From contig DVNW01000003.1 of NCBI GenBank assembly GCA_018714105.1, positions 1 to 64,000 on the forward strand: a DNA stretch of 64,000 nucleotides, written 5' to 3'. This document shows, piece after piece, positions 8,233 to 19,467 of this stretch. The notes below the pieces were generated by a model. The model saw only the letters and a program-made list of their open reading frames with translations, was not told the origin of the DNA and did no database searches. Every line of letters begins with the position of its first letter. The first letter of the stretch is position 1. The stretch comes from Candidatus Faecicola pullistercoris (GTDB lineage: Bacteria; Bacillota; Clostridia; Christensenellales; CAG-917). The position numbers and the translations under genes are program-made.

Positions 8233-9525
8233 ATGTCTGAAGTCAAAGAATATCCGTCCTATTTGTGGGACAATATGCAAAGGTTTATGGCCGATTACAA
8301 CGACCATATGGTGCACTTTGTGGCCAAATTCGACAAAACGCTGGATATAGAAAGTTTCAAACTCGCGCTGTCAAGGGCTATAGATATCGCTCCCATACTC
8401 AAATGCAGATTCGTAATTAAGTTTTCCAACCCGGTTTGGCGCGAAATTGCCGGGTTCAGAATTGACGACGTCTTCGAGCTTGTTGAAGGCGACGACAGTT
8501 GGGAAACCATAGAAAAATTTCTTGTCGGGATCATCGACGAGGAAAAAGAAGCTCAGGTTAAATTCAAAGTGTACAGAAAGGACGGCAAGGATACTTTTGC
8601 CATGCTCATCAACCATATGACGTTTGACGGTCAGGCTATAAAAGAATGGCTGGGCATCGTAGCCAAACTGTACACCAACATACTTACCGACAAAAACTAC
8701 AACATCACCGACTACGAAAACGGCGACAGAAGCTTTGAGCAGCTCTTTCAGGCTTTGCCCGTCAAAGACAGAATTAAAGCCTCCACCATGTTCAGTTACG
8801 GTAAGAAGAACTCGGATAAGATAGGTTTTCCGTATTCCAAAAAGAACAGGTACGGCCTAACCCCGAAAATAATGAAGTATAAACTTCCCGCCGAAGATTT
8901 TATTAAAATAAAAACGGTTGCAAAGCGTAACGACATGACGCTTAACGATATGATTATGTCCGTATGGAGCAGGTCCGTTGCCGACCTTATCCCCATGGAA
9001 AAGGTCCCCCTTCAGATTGACTGTATACTCGACCTGAGAAGGTATATGCCCGACAACCGTACGAAAGGTCTTACAAACTTCGTTACCAAAATCGTGTGCG
9101 ACGTGGATAACTACAAAACCGAAAGCATTTTCAGCACTATCGCTCAGGTAAACCAGAACATGGAAGCGGCAAAAGGCGACTACCCCGGACTGGGCGGACT
9201 GCCCCAGCTCCGTTTCGGATATAAGGTTCTGCCCCACAAGATGGCGCGCGCGGTTGTCAGAAAGGCCTTCAACAATCCCCTCGTGGCCATTTCCAACATA
9301 GGCATTCTTGACGAAAAAACGCTTACTTTCGGCGATCTTTACCTCGAAGACGCCTTTATGACGGGCTCTATCAAAAAGGCTCCTTACATTCAGCTCGCGC
9401 TTACCACGCTGCGCAACGAAATTACCTTTACCATTGCGCTTTACGCCAACGACGAGGATATCGAAACCACCAAAAAGTGTTTTGCCCACATGCAGAAATA
9501 CTTCGATATTATCAAAAACGCTTAA
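8233..9525 (+). CDS. Condensation-domain-like acyltransferase
   Basis: A 430-residue single-domain protein resembling the CoA-dependent acyltransferase superfamily (chloramphenicol acetyltransferase, NRPS condensation domains, alcohol acyltransferases). The HHxxxDG active-site motif appears as NHMTFDG at residues 127-133, so the second, catalytic His is kept and the first is Asn. A DLRRYMP segment near residue 280 resembles the conserved structural segment seen in free-standing members. No carrier protein or adenylation domain lies nearby, so it is not part of a visible NRPS. It probably esterifies or amidates a small alcohol or amine; the substrate is unknown. It has its own promoter, an AGGAGGTAATTT ribosome site and a terminator. 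Confidence 0.75.
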   Translation: MSEVKEYPSYLWDNMQRFMADYNDHMVHFVAKFDKTLDIESFKLALSRAIDIAPILKCRFVIKFSNPVWREIAGFRIDDVFELVEGDDSWETIEKFLVGIIDEEKEAQVKFKVYRKDGKDTFAMLINHMTFDGQAIKEWLGIVAKLYTNILTDKNYNITDYENGDRSFEQLFQALPVKDRIKASTMFSYGKKNSDKIGFPYSKKNRYGLTPKIMKYKLPAEDFIKIKTVAKRNDMTLNDMIMSVWSRSVADLIPMEKVPLQIDCILDLRRYMPDNRTKGLTNFVTKIVCDVDNYKTESIFSTIAQVNQNMEAAKGDYPGLGGLPQLRFGYKVLPHKMARAVVRKAFNNPLVAISNIGILDEKTLTFGDLYLEDAFMTGSIKKAPYIQLALTTLRNEITFTIALYANDEDIETTKKCFAHMQKYFDIIKNA

Positions 9526-9541
9526 TTAGGTTTCAATTAAA

Positions 9542-9573
9542 AACAGCGTTGCAATGCAACGCTGTTTTTTTAT
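9542..9573. terminator. Bidirectional terminator between the acyltransferase gene and gyrA
   Basis: AACAGCGTTGCA at 9542-9553 and TGCAACGCTGTT at 9555-9566 form a long perfect inverted repeat (the real loop must open a few base pairs). A T-run lies on the right and an A-run on the left. Confidence 0.88.
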
Positions 9574-9623
9574 TTTTCGGCATTTTATCGCGCCGTTTGC
9601 GGCCTTTAAAGCCTGTTTTTAGA

Positions 9624-12200
9624 TTATTGCTCGTTTTGAGTATCGTTCTCGGCGGCCGTGATTTCCTCTTCGGCGACGCCTTCGGCCTGCACGGCGTTTT
9701 CGTCGGGAAGCTCCTCTTCGGGTTCTTCATGCGGGGTTACGGCTACCGAAGTTATCTTGGTTTCGCCTTTGGTGCGCATTACTCTGACGCCCTGCGTGTC
9801 GCGGCCTATCTTGCTGATTTCGTCCGTGCATATCCTTATTATCGTGCCGCTGCCGCATATCATCATGATGTCTTCGCCCGGCTCTATCATTTTGAGGCAT
9901 ACGAGTTTGCCCGTCTTATCGTTGAACACGCCGGCTTTTATACCTTTGCCCGCTCTGCCCTGTACGCGGTACTCCTCGGGGTCGGTACGCTTGCCGTAGC
10001 CGTTGGTCGTTACGGTAAGCACCTCTTTTCCGGGACGGATTAAGGCCATATCCACGACTTTGTCGCCCGCGCCTAGCTTAATGGACTTGACGCCCTGCGC
10101 GTCGCGCCCCATATTTCTTACGTCGGCCTCCCTGAATCTTATGCACTTGCCCTCGGTGGACGCCAGAATAAGCTCGTCTTCGCCGCTTGTGATTTCGGCC
10201 GCTATGAGTTCGTCGCCGTCCACGAGTCGGATTGCTTTTTTACCCGTCCTTCTTATGCTTTCGAATTCTTTCAGGCTGGTCTTTTTGATAAGCCCGTTCT
10301 TGGTTGCCAAAATCAGATAACCTTCGCGCGGCTCGTCCTCGCTCTGCTCTTTAAGCGGCAGAAGAGTGGTTACTTTTTCGTCCTGCGCTATCTGCAATAC
10401 GTTGACCAGGGCGCGGCCTTTGGCTGTTCTGGACGCCTCAGGAACCTCGTAGCCCTTTATGGCGTATACTTTGCCCAGGTTGGTAAAGAACAGCAAATCG
10501 TCGTGCGTGGAAGTCGTGAACATGGTTTCCACAAAGTCGTCTTCCTTAGTCTTGTGCGCGCTGATGCCCATTCCGCCCCTTCTCTGGCTGGCGTATTCGC
10601 TTACCGCCATTCTCTTGATGTAGCCGCCGTGAGTCATGGTGATTACGACGTCTTCCTTCTCGATGAGGTCGGCGATGTTGATTTCGCTGTAATCGTAGCT
10701 TACTTCGCTGCGGCGCGGAGTGGAATACTTCTCTTTTATTTCGAGCATTTCATCCTTGATTATCTTATTGACCTCGCCCATATCCGAAAGTATGACTTTG
10801 TAGCGCGCGATTTCCTCTTCCTTTTCTTTGAGTTCCTCGTTTATCTTTTCGACTTCCATCGAGGTCAGCCTTCTGAGACGCATTTCAAGTATGGCGTTGG
10901 CCTGCGCCTCGCTTAGCTCGAAACTTTCTCTGAGTTTGTTCTGCGCGTCGGCGTTGTCCTCGGAGTGCTTGATTATTTCGATAACCTCGTCTATATTTGC
11001 AAGAGCTTTTGCAAGACCTTTCAGGATATGCTCCCTTTCCTCGGCTTTTTCGAGGTCGAAACGGGTACGCCTTATGATGACGTCTTCCTGATGCCTGATG
11101 TAGTATTGAAGTATCTCTTTCAGGCTGAGGATGCGGGGCGTGCCGTCCACGAGCGCAAGCAGAATTATGCTGTTGTTTATCTGCATGTTGGTCTGCTTGT
11201 AAAGAGTATTGAGCACTACCTGCGCGTTGGCGTCTTTCTTGACGTCGATAACTATACGCATACCGGTACGGTCGCTTTCTTCCTTGATGTCGGCGATGCC
11301 TTCGATACGCTTGTCCTTGACCTGATCGGCTATGGTTTCGATAAGTTTGGCCTTGTTAACCTGATAGGGAAGCTCGGTTACCACAATCCGTTCGCGTCCC
11401 GAGGAAGTTTCCTCTATCTCGCATTTGGCCCTTACTATCGCGCCGCCCCTGCCCGTTTTGTACGCCTGGCGGATTGCCGCCCTGCCCAGTACCACGCCTG
11501 CCGTGGGATAGTCGGGCGCGGGAATATAATCCATAAGATCCTCTACTTCCATTTCGGGATTGTCCATAAGCGCTATCGTAGCGTCTATGACTTCGCCTAG
11601 ATTGTGAGGGGGTATACTTGTCGCCATGCCTACCGCTATACCGTCCGAACCGTTTACCAGAAGGTTGGGATATCTTGCGGGCAGAACGGAGGGCTGCTCT
11701 CTGGTATCGTCGAAGTTAGGATAGAAATCCACCGTCTTCTTGTCGATATCCCTTATCATTTCGGCGGCGATTTTGCTCATTCTGGCTTCGGTATAACGGT
11801 ACGCGGCGGGCGGATCTCCGTCTACGGAGCCGAAGTTGCCGTGTCCGTCGATAAGCGGACAGCGTATGGAAAAGTCCTGCGCCAGCCTTACCAAAGCGTC
11901 GTATACCGAACGGTCGCCGTGAGGATGGTATTTACCGAGCACGTCGCCTACTATGAGCGCGCACTTGCGGTAGGGTTTGTCCGAAGTCAGGTTTAACTCG
12001 TTCATCGAGTACAGTATCCTGCGGTGTACGGGTTTGAGGCCGTCCCTTACGTCGGGTATCGCTCTCGAAACGTTTACCGCCATAGCGTACGCTATGAAGG
12101 ATTTTTTCATTTCGGACTCTACTTCGACGGGAACTATCTTGGATTTACCGAGATGCTCGACAAAATCTCTGTCTTTCACGTTATTGTTGTTAGTGGCCAT
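9624..12200 (-). CDS. gyrA: DNA gyrase subunit A
   Basis: The 858-residue breakage-reunion subunit of gyrase, which with GyrB introduces negative supercoils. The catalytic Tyr is Y136 in AAYRYTEAR. The C-terminal beta-pinwheel carries a GyrA box in the form QRRGGMG, supporting gyrase rather than topoisomerase IV, followed by an acidic tail rich in Glu. In the quinolone-resistance region the sequence reads [11 protein letters not shown]97 occupies the place of E. coli Ser83 and D101 the place of Asp87. The Arg codon is CGT on the minus strand at 11910-11912. It is the last gene of the 78-codon gene-gyrB-gyrA set, 11 bases after gyrB. Confidence 0.97.
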   Translation of the reverse strand: MATNNNNVKDRDFVEHLGKSKIVPVEVESEMKKSFIAYAMAVNVSRAIPDVRDGLKPVHRRILYSMNELNLTSDKPYRKCALIVGDVLGKYHPHGDRSVYDALVRLAQDFSIRCPLIDGHGNFGSVDGDPPAAYRYTEARMSKIAAEMIRDIDKKTVDFYPNFDDTREQPSVLPARYPNLLVNGSDGIAVGMATSIPPHNLGEVIDATIALMDNPEMEVEDLMDYIPAPDYPTAGVVLGRAAIRQAYKTGRGGAIVRAKCEIEETSSGRERIVVTELPYQVNKAKLIETIADQVKDKRIEGIADIKEESDRTGMRIVIDVKKDANAQVVLNTLYKQTNMQINNSIILLALVDGTPRILSLKEILQYYIRHQEDVIIRRTRFDLEKAEEREHILKGLAKALANIDEVIEIIKHSEDNADAQNKLRESFELSEAQANAILEMRLRRLTSMEVEKINEELKEKEEEIARYKVILSDMGEVNKIIKDEMLEIKEKYSTPRRSEVSYDYSEINIADLIEKEDVVITMTHGGYIKRMAVSEYASQRRGGMGISAHKTKEDDFVETMFTTSTHDDLLFFTNLGKVYAIKGYEVPEASRTAKGRALVNVLQIAQDEKVTTLLPLKEQSEDEPREGYLILATKNGLIKKTSLKEFESIRRTGKKAIRLVDGDELIAAEITSGEDELILASTEGKCIRFREADVRNMGRDAQGVKSIKLGAGDKVVDMALIRPGKEVLTVTTNGYGKRTDPEEYRVQGRAGKGIKAGVFNDKTGKLVCLKMIEPGEDIMMICGSGTIIRICTDEISKIGRDTQGVRVMRTKGETKITSVAVTPHEEPEEELPDENAVQAEGVAEEEITAAENDTQNEQ

Positions 12201-12211
12201 TTTCCTTTCTC

Positions 12212-14369
<2,158 letters not shown>

Positions 14370-14416
14370 ATTTTACCCTTATATATATCTATTATATATA
14401 ATATAATAACATATAA

Positions 14417-14444
14417 TATATATAAAAGCAATCAAAAGCGTCAA
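14417..14444 (-). promoter_or_regulatory. Promoter of the gyr operon
   Basis: On the minus strand, TTGACG (14439-14444) and TATATA (14417-14422) are 16 bases apart. The region 14381-14425 is almost pure A/T, which helps melting and may make the promoter sensitive to supercoiling, as gyr promoters are elsewhere. Confidence 0.65.
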
Positions 14445-14451
14445 TTTTTTG

Positions 14452-14474
14452 TTACATAGCTTATAGCTATGTAA
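14452..14474. repeat. Perfect 10-bp palindrome upstream of the gyr promoter
   Basis: TTACATAGCT at 14452-14461 and AGCTATGTAA at 14465-14474, separated by TAT. The minus-strand side is followed by A-rich, not T-rich, sequence, so it does not read as a terminator for dnaN. It sits 7 bases upstream of the -35 box, in a position suited to a regulator site. Confidence 0.6.
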
Positions 14475-14519
14475 ACGAACTTTGTTGATATTTTGCGTTT
14501 TTTGCCGGTTTTAATTTAA

Positions 14520-14539
14520 AACCGCCCTTTCGGGCGGTT
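14520..14539 (-). terminator. Terminator of dnaN
   Basis: Stem AACCGCCC at 14520-14527 and GGGCGGTT at 14532-14539 with a 4-base loop, just after the dnaN stop. On the minus strand it is followed by TTTTAAATT. Confidence 0.85.
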
Positions 14540-14543
14540 GTTT

Positions 14544-15650
14544 TCAGCCTATTATCCTTATCGGCAGTATCAGATACAGATAATCTTCTTCCTGCGAGGT
14601 GGGCACTATTATGCCGGGCGACGTGGACGTGTTGAATTTGAGTTTGACGAAATTGTCGGTTATGGCGCGCAGGCTGTCGGTAATGTATTTTACGTTGAAG
14701 CCTATCTGCAAATCCTTGCCGTTAAGGCTTATCGCTATATTTTCGTTGGTGGTGCTTTCGTCCGACTGCGCGGATATATTGAGGACGTTTTCCTTTATTT
14801 CGAGTTTTACTATGCTCTTCTTGTCGTTTTTGATAACAAGCGACGCTCTTTCAAGACTCCTTTCGAGAAGTTTTTTATCCACGGTCAGTTCTGTCGTGAA
14901 CTCGGCGGGTATTATCTTGTTGTAATTAATGTATTCGTTGTCTATCAGGCGGGTGACGATTTTTGTGTTTTTAATCTGTACCATAAGGTGATTTCTTTCG
15001 ATATTCACGCTTACTTCGTCCTCGTCGTCTTCAAGCAGTTTGCTGACTTCGTTGAGACTTCTTGCGGGTACAACTATTTTCTTTTCCTCGCCCGAGTATT
15101 CTATTACCTTTTTGCACATGGCAAGACGGTATCCGTCGGACGTTACCGCGGTCACGCAGTTTCTGGATAAATCGATACAGCAACCTTTAAGCACGGGCCT
15201 CGTATCTTCCTGTGCGGCGCAGAAAATGACTTTGTTTATCATATCCTTAAAGTCTTTCTGCTTGATTTTAAAAGACAGAAGTTCGTCCACGTTCTTGAAA
15301 GGAGGATATTCGTCCGCCGCCATAAGATTTATGTTTCCGTAACCGTCGGCAAACCTTATAATGAGCTTGTCTTCTCCGGTTGCGTCAAGCTCGATGGCTT
15401 CGTCTTTTACCTTATTTATATAATCTATTAAAAATTTACCGTTGCAAACGGCGCACCCTTCTACTTTTACCGATGCGTTTATCCTTTTTTCTATCGACAG
15501 TTCGAGGTCGGTAGCGGTTAAAATCAGATTATCCCCCGATGCTTCGAGTTTAATTCCTTCAAGAATAGGTATAGCCTTTTTAAGCGGCATTGCCTTTCCT
15601 ACTTTGGAAACGGCGTCGGCAAGTTCGATTCCGTCAACAAAAACTCTCAT
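14544..15650 (-). CDS. dnaN: DNA polymerase III beta subunit (sliding clamp)
   Basis: A 368-residue clamp that rings DNA and holds polymerase III and other partners. It shows three repeated clamp domains, including the VTAVTSDGYRLA segment in the middle domain and the C-terminal LPIRI tail that lines the partner-binding pocket. It is separated from dnaA by 200 bases and has its own strong promoter and terminator, so it can be expressed independently of dnaA. Confidence 0.97.
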   Translation of the reverse strand: MRVFVDGIELADAVSKVGKAMPLKKAIPILEGIKLEASGDNLILTATDLELSIEKRINASVKVEGCAVCNGKFLIDYINKVKDEAIELDATGEDKLIIRFADGYGNINLMAADEYPPFKNVDELLSFKIKQKDFKDMINKVIFCAAQEDTRPVLKGCCIDLSRNCVTAVTSDGYRLAMCKKVIEYSGEEKKIVVPARSLNEVSKLLEDDEDEVSVNIERNHLMVQIKNTKIVTRLIDNEYINYNKIIPAEFTTELTVDKKLLERSLERASLVIKNDKKSIVKLEIKENVLNISAQSDESTTNENIAISLNGKDLQIGFNVKYITDSLRAITDNFVKLKFNTSTSPGIIVPTSQEEDYLYLILPIRIIG

Positions 15651-15695
15651 GGCAGTCTCCTTATTTTTTTGTTTTTAATATAGTTTACAGTATTA

Positions 15696-15723
15696 ATTAT
15701 AATACTTTGTGTAGATATGTCAA
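15696..15723 (-). promoter_or_regulatory. Strong promoter of dnaN
   Basis: On the minus strand TTGACA (15718-15723) and TATAAT (15696-15701), both perfect consensus, are separated by 16 bases. Confidence 0.85.
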
Positions 15724-15844
15724 TAACCTTTTAAAACCTCAACATATAGTGTTTTTAAAAATCAATAAACAAAATATGTTGTGATTTTCATTGTTGAACG
15801 AATTGTAGATATCCTGTAGAAAATCCCCAAGTTTTCAACAAGGT

Positions 15845-15853
15845 TGTGGATTA
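15845..15853 (-). promoter_or_regulatory. Near-consensus DnaA box at the dnaA stop
   Basis: On the minus strand the site reads TAATCCACA, one mismatch from TTATCCACA, and overlaps the dnaA stop codon. It is the only such box I see in the dnaA-dnaN gap, so this gap is a weaker origin candidate than the 25.5-25.8 kb region. Confidence 0.4.
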
Positions 15854-17221
15854 ACGGCGGTAAAGCATGTCCTTTATGTCTTTAACGGCGTTCTGAACGT
15901 GAGAATTCGACTTTAACTGATCCTCTATTTTGTCGCGCGCGTTTATTATAGTGGTATGGTCTCTTCCGCCGAATATCTCGCCGATAGACTGTAAAGGAAT
16001 GTTGAGAAGGTCCCTTATCAGATAGATTGCTATCATCCTGGGTTCGACTACTTCTTTTGTCCTTCTTTTTCCGATAATATCGGCAGGAGTAACGTTGTAA
16101 AAACGCGCCGTTGTGTTAATTATGTCGTTGGCGTCGATGCTTTCTTTGTTTATTTGTATATAATCCCTCAGCGCTTCCTGTGCGGACTGAATGGAATCCA
16201 CGAGAGAACCCGTAAGAGAGGAATAAAATATAACCTTATTAAGAAGGCCCTCCATGTCGCGGACGTTGGACTGCACGTTTTTGGCTATAAAATAGGCGAC
16301 GTCGTCGGTGAGAAAGAAATTCTGCCCGGCGGCCTTGCGCTTTAATATTGCGATTCTGGTTTCAAGATCGGGCGGTTTTATTTCTTCGGTAAGGCCCCAT
16401 TCGAAACGCGTACGCAGCCTTTCTTCGAGCTGAGCGATTTCTTTAGGCGGACGGTCGGAAGTTATGATTATGTGCTTATCATTCTGATAAAGGTCGTTGA
16501 ATATATGGAAAATTGCTTCCTGCGAACCTGTGGAACGGGACCAGAACTGTATGTCGTCTATCATAAGTACGTCCACACAACGGTATTTTTCCTTGAATTC
16601 GGCCGTGGCGGATTTATTGACCTTGTTCTGATTTATTGAATTTATAAAATCCGACGTAAATTTCTCGGCGGTGGTGTACAGTATCTTTAAGTGAGGACTG
16701 TGCTCTTTTATGTAATTGCCTATGGCGTGCATCAGGTGCGTTTTTCCCAGTCCTACCCCGCCGTATAAAAACAGAGGATTGAAGTTTCCGCCGGGGTGTT
16801 CGGCAACGGTCTGCGCAGCCGCAACGGCAATTTCGTTTGACTTGCCTACAACAAAAGTGTCGAAAGTGTATTTTTTTGAAAAGGAAAAACCGTTGTCCTT
16901 GACGGGTTTTTTATTGCTTACGACAAGTTCGTTATTAAAGATATAATCTTTTTCCTTGAGGTATTTTTCCTTTTGATTTTCGGTAATTATTATTACGTCC
17001 GTGATAAGAGCGTTTACTTCGGTAACGGCTTCTTTTATCGTGTCGAGATATTTGTTTTCGATAGTCTTTTTAGAGCTTTGGGAATTAGCAAGCAGAATAA
17101 GCCTGTTCTGCGTAAAGCAGAGAGGCTCGAGTTTTTCTATCCAGACTTCGAAGCTTATGGCCTGCAGTCTGCCCGATAAAATGGAAAGGGCTTCGGCCCA
17201 TATATCGCTGACAACAATCAT
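15851..17221 (-). CDS. dnaA: Chromosomal replication initiator protein DnaA
   Basis: A 456-residue AAA+ initiator that binds DnaA boxes and opens the origin. The N-terminal interaction domain starts with SDIWAEAL; Walker A is GGVGLGKTHL, Walker B is MIDDIQFW, and the C-terminal DNA-binding signature is GRDHTTIINARDKI. The frame is open to 17263, but the ATG at 17221 matches the usual N-terminus and is chosen. A TATAAT at 17231-17236 would place the transcript start only about three bases before this ATG, so the mRNA may be nearly leaderless; no ribosome site is visible. It diverges from recF, unlike the common dnaA-dnaN-recF order. Confidence 0.97.
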   Translation of the reverse strand: MIVVSDIWAEALSILSGRLQAISFEVWIEKLEPLCFTQNRLILLANSQSSKKTIENKYLDTIKEAVTEVNALITDVIIITENQKEKYLKEKDYIFNNELVVSNKKPVKDNGFSFSKKYTFDTFVVGKSNEIAVAAAQTVAEHPGGNFNPLFLYGGVGLGKTHLMHAIGNYIKEHSPHLKILYTTAEKFTSDFINSINQNKVNKSATAEFKEKYRCVDVLMIDDIQFWSRSTGSQEAIFHIFNDLYQNDKHIIITSDRPPKEIAQLEERLRTRFEWGLTEEIKPPDLETRIAILKRKAAGQNFFLTDDVAYFIAKNVQSNVRDMEGLLNKVIFYSSLTGSLVDSIQSAQEALRDYIQINKESIDANDIINTTARFYNVTPADIIGKRRTKEVVEPRMIAIYLIRDLLNIPLQSIGEIFGGRDHTTIINARDKIEDQLKSNSHVQNAVKDIKDMLYRR

Positions 17222-17230
17222 AGTATATGT

Positions 17231-17259
17231 ATTATACACCAAGACGGCCGAAAAAACAA
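17231..17259 (-). promoter_or_regulatory. Putative dnaA promoter
   Basis: On the minus strand TTGTTT (17254-17259), a 17-base spacer and a perfect TATAAT (17231-17236). It lies so close to the dnaA ATG at 17221 that almost no leader remains. Confidence 0.6.
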
Positions 17260-17319
17260 ACAAAAAAAGTCAAAAAAGACAATATCTTACCAAACGCGCC
17301 AAATAGGGGTTCAAGCAAA

Positions 17320-17348
17320 TTGATTTTTGCCGTGCGGTATGCTAAAAT
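17320..17348 (+). promoter_or_regulatory. Promoter of recF
   Basis: TTGATT at 17320-17325, a 17-base spacer, and TAAAAT at 17343-17348, 18 bases before the recF ATG. Confidence 0.7.
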
Positions 17349-17366
17349 ATCAGCACGGAGACAGTT

Positions 17367-18449
17367 ATGAAAATTTCCTCGCTTTACGTCAGAAATTACC
17401 GTAATTATACAAGCGCTTTCGTGGAGTTCGGCGACGGGCTTAACGTGCTGGAAGGACCGAATGCGAGCGGCAAAACAAATATACTCGAAGCGGTATATCT
17501 TCTCGGCGTGGGAAAGTCCGCCAGAACCTCGCAGGAAAAAGAACTTGTCAGGATAGGCGAGGAAAAAGCCTACGTGAAAGCCGTTATTCAGAAAAAATTT
17601 CGCAGGCATACCATAGAAATGCAAATCGAACAGGGCGGCAAAAAAATACTGATAGACGGTATACCCGCACTCAGAGCCGCACAGCTTGTAGGCATACTCA
17701 ACGTGGTTCTGTTCAGTCCGGACGAAATGAAAATAGTCAAGGAAAGCCCCGCCGAGCGCAGAAAATTCATGGATATAGGTATAAGTCAGCAAAGCGGACA
17801 GTATTTCCGTACCCTTGTAAGGTACAACAAAATTTTAAAACAAAAAAACAAACTGCTTAAAGAAGACGTTAAAAACCCGGATATAGACGGAATGCTTGAC
17901 GTATGGGATATGCAACTTGCCGAGGCGAGCGCGCGGTTGATTTATATGCGAAAGGCCTTTTTGAAAGAACTTGAACCCGTAGCCGCGGGGCTGCACGCCG
18001 AAATTACCGGAAAAGAAGTTCTCAGACTTTGGTACGAAAGCGACGTGGACGGCGAAAGTATACGGGAAATAACGGCCAATCAGCTTGAAAGATACCGCAG
18101 CGACCGCGAAAAAGAAAAAGAAGCGGGATATACCCAAAGCGGCGCGCACCGCGACGACGTTCTGATAGAAATCAACGGAAACGACGCCAGGAAAATAGCT
18201 TCCCAAGGCCAGCAACGCACTGCGGCGCTATCCATAATTTTGGCGCAGCTGGATATATTCAAAAAACAGACGGGAGAAACGCCCGTACTACTTCTCGACG
18301 ACGTGCTCAGCGAGCTTGACGAAGCCAGATGCCGTAAGCTCATCGAAAAAACGCAAGGCGTGCAGACCCTGCTGACATGCACAGAATACACCGTTAAAAA
18401 CCCTATTCCGAAAAAGACGTTCCGTATCGAAAACGGAAGCGTAAAATAA
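17367..18449 (+). CDS. recF: DNA replication and repair protein RecF
   Basis: A 360-residue SMC-like ATPase that helps load RecA at single-strand gaps. Walker A is GPNASGKTN near residues 31-39; the ABC-type signature is SQGQQR followed by the Walker B stretch VLLLDDVLSELD. Length and motif order are normal. Unusually, the gene is divergent from dnaA rather than downstream of dnaN, and it runs against the local minus-strand bias. It has its own promoter and terminator. Confidence 0.96.
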   Translation: MKISSLYVRNYRNYTSAFVEFGDGLNVLEGPNASGKTNILEAVYLLGVGKSARTSQEKELVRIGEEKAYVKAVIQKKFRRHTIEMQIEQGGKKILIDGIPALRAAQLVGILNVVLFSPDEMKIVKESPAERRKFMDIGISQQSGQYFRTLVRYNKILKQKNKLLKEDVKNPDIDGMLDVWDMQLAEASARLIYMRKAFLKELEPVAAGLHAEITGKEVLRLWYESDVDGESIREITANQLERYRSDREKEKEAGYTQSGAHRDDVLIEINGNDARKIASQGQQRTAALSIILAQLDIFKKQTGETPVLLLDDVLSELDEARCRKLIEKTQGVQTLLTCTEYTVKNPIPKKTFRIENGSVK

Positions 18450-18451
18450 AA

Positions 18452-18480
18452 GAAAGCGGCACCGCCGCTTTCTTATTTTT
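18452..18480. terminator. Bidirectional terminator between recF and parB
   Basis: Stem GAAAGCGGC at 18452-18460 and GCCGCTTTC at 18464-18472 with a 3-base loop, with A/T-rich tails on both sides. Confidence 0.85.
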
Positions 18481-18523
18481 AACAAAAAGCAAAGATTAAC
18501 GATAAAATTTTACCTGTCAGCTA

Positions 18524-19426
18524 TTATTTTGCGCCGATATTGGCTTTAAGAAACTCGACAAGCTCATAAATGCGCTGTAAGTCGTCCGCCGAAAAATAGT
18601 CAATCATTATACGGCCCTTTTCGTCGTTACCTTTAATTTTAACGCGTGTGCCGAATACCCTTTTGAGTTCGCCTACGAAGGATTTTAGCTCTCTGCTCTG
18701 AACCTCTTTTTCGCGCGGGCCCATGCCCATTTTTTTGCGGTTGAAATAGAGTTTTACTTCCATTTCGAGATCGCGTACGCTCTTTTTGTTGTCGCATGCG
18801 CGGTTGGCAAAGTCTATCTGAAGTTCGCGCTCGGTTACAGGCAGCAAGGCTCTCGCGTGGCCTGCCGACAGCCTGCCCGATCTTACCAGTTCGATGACTT
18901 CGGGCTGAAGCTGTAAAAGCCTTAACAGGTTTGTAATGGTAGGACGGCTTTTACCTATTTTGGAGGCGACTTCTTCCTGAGTCATTCCGTACGACTTTAT
19001 CAGCTCCTGCAAGCCGACCGCCGCTTCTATGGGGTTGAGGTCTTCCCTTTGAAGGTTTTCTATAAGCGCAACTTCCATTACCTGTTGCGTGGAAAGCTCT
19101 TTTACTATCGCGGGGACCTGATGCAGGCCCGCCAGAATGGCCGCTCTGAAACGTCTTTCGCCCGCTATAATCATATATCTTCCTTCGTTTTTGAGAAGGA
19201 TTAACGGTTGAAGAACGCCGTACGTCTTTACCGACTCGGCAAGCTCTTTCAGGGCCAGATCGTCAAACTGCTTTCGCGGCTGATTCGGATTGTTGTCGAT
19301 AAGCGAAACGGGTATTTCGGTAACCCCGGAATTTTGTTTTTTCTGTTCTTCCTTTAAAATTTCCTCTTCGTTGAAGTTGCTCAGCAGGGCGTCGAGGCCT
19401 CTGCCTAAACCTTTGCCTATTGCCAT
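18524..19426 (-). CDS. parB: Chromosome partitioning protein ParB (Spo0J)
   Basis: A 300-residue CTP-dependent DNA clamp that loads at parS sites and recruits condensin near the origin. The N-terminus GKGLGRGLDALL is the usual ParA-contact motif. The CTP-binding GERRFRA lies near residues 89-95, ENLQREDLNP follows, and a helix-turn-helix (MTQEEVASKIGKSRPTI) is central. It follows rsmG by 41 bases. No parA (soj) gene stands upstream or anywhere in the window, although parA normally precedes parB. Matching parS sites lie 6-7 kb to the right. Confidence 0.96.
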   Translation of the reverse strand: MAIGKGLGRGLDALLSNFNEEEILKEEQKKQNSGVTEIPVSLIDNNPNQPRKQFDDLALKELAESVKTYGVLQPLILLKNEGRYMIIAGERRFRAAILAGLHQVPAIVKELSTQQVMEVALIENLQREDLNPIEAAVGLQELIKSYGMTQEEVASKIGKSRPTITNLLRLLQLQPEVIELVRSGRLSAGHARALLPVTERELQIDFANRACDNKKSVRDLEMEVKLYFNRKKMGMGPREKEVQSRELKSFVGELKRVFGTRVKIKGNDEKGRIMIDYFSADDLQRIYELVEFLKANIGAK

Positions 19427-19467
19427 AACGGTTCTCCTTAAAGTAATATTGCCTTACGGCTGCCGCA

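Noticed and set aside
15651-15850. dnaA-dnaN gap as the replication origin
   Set aside because: It has only one near-consensus DnaA box and holds the dnaN promoter. The 25.5-25.8 kb region has more boxes, parS sites and the strand switch. It remains a possible accessory site.
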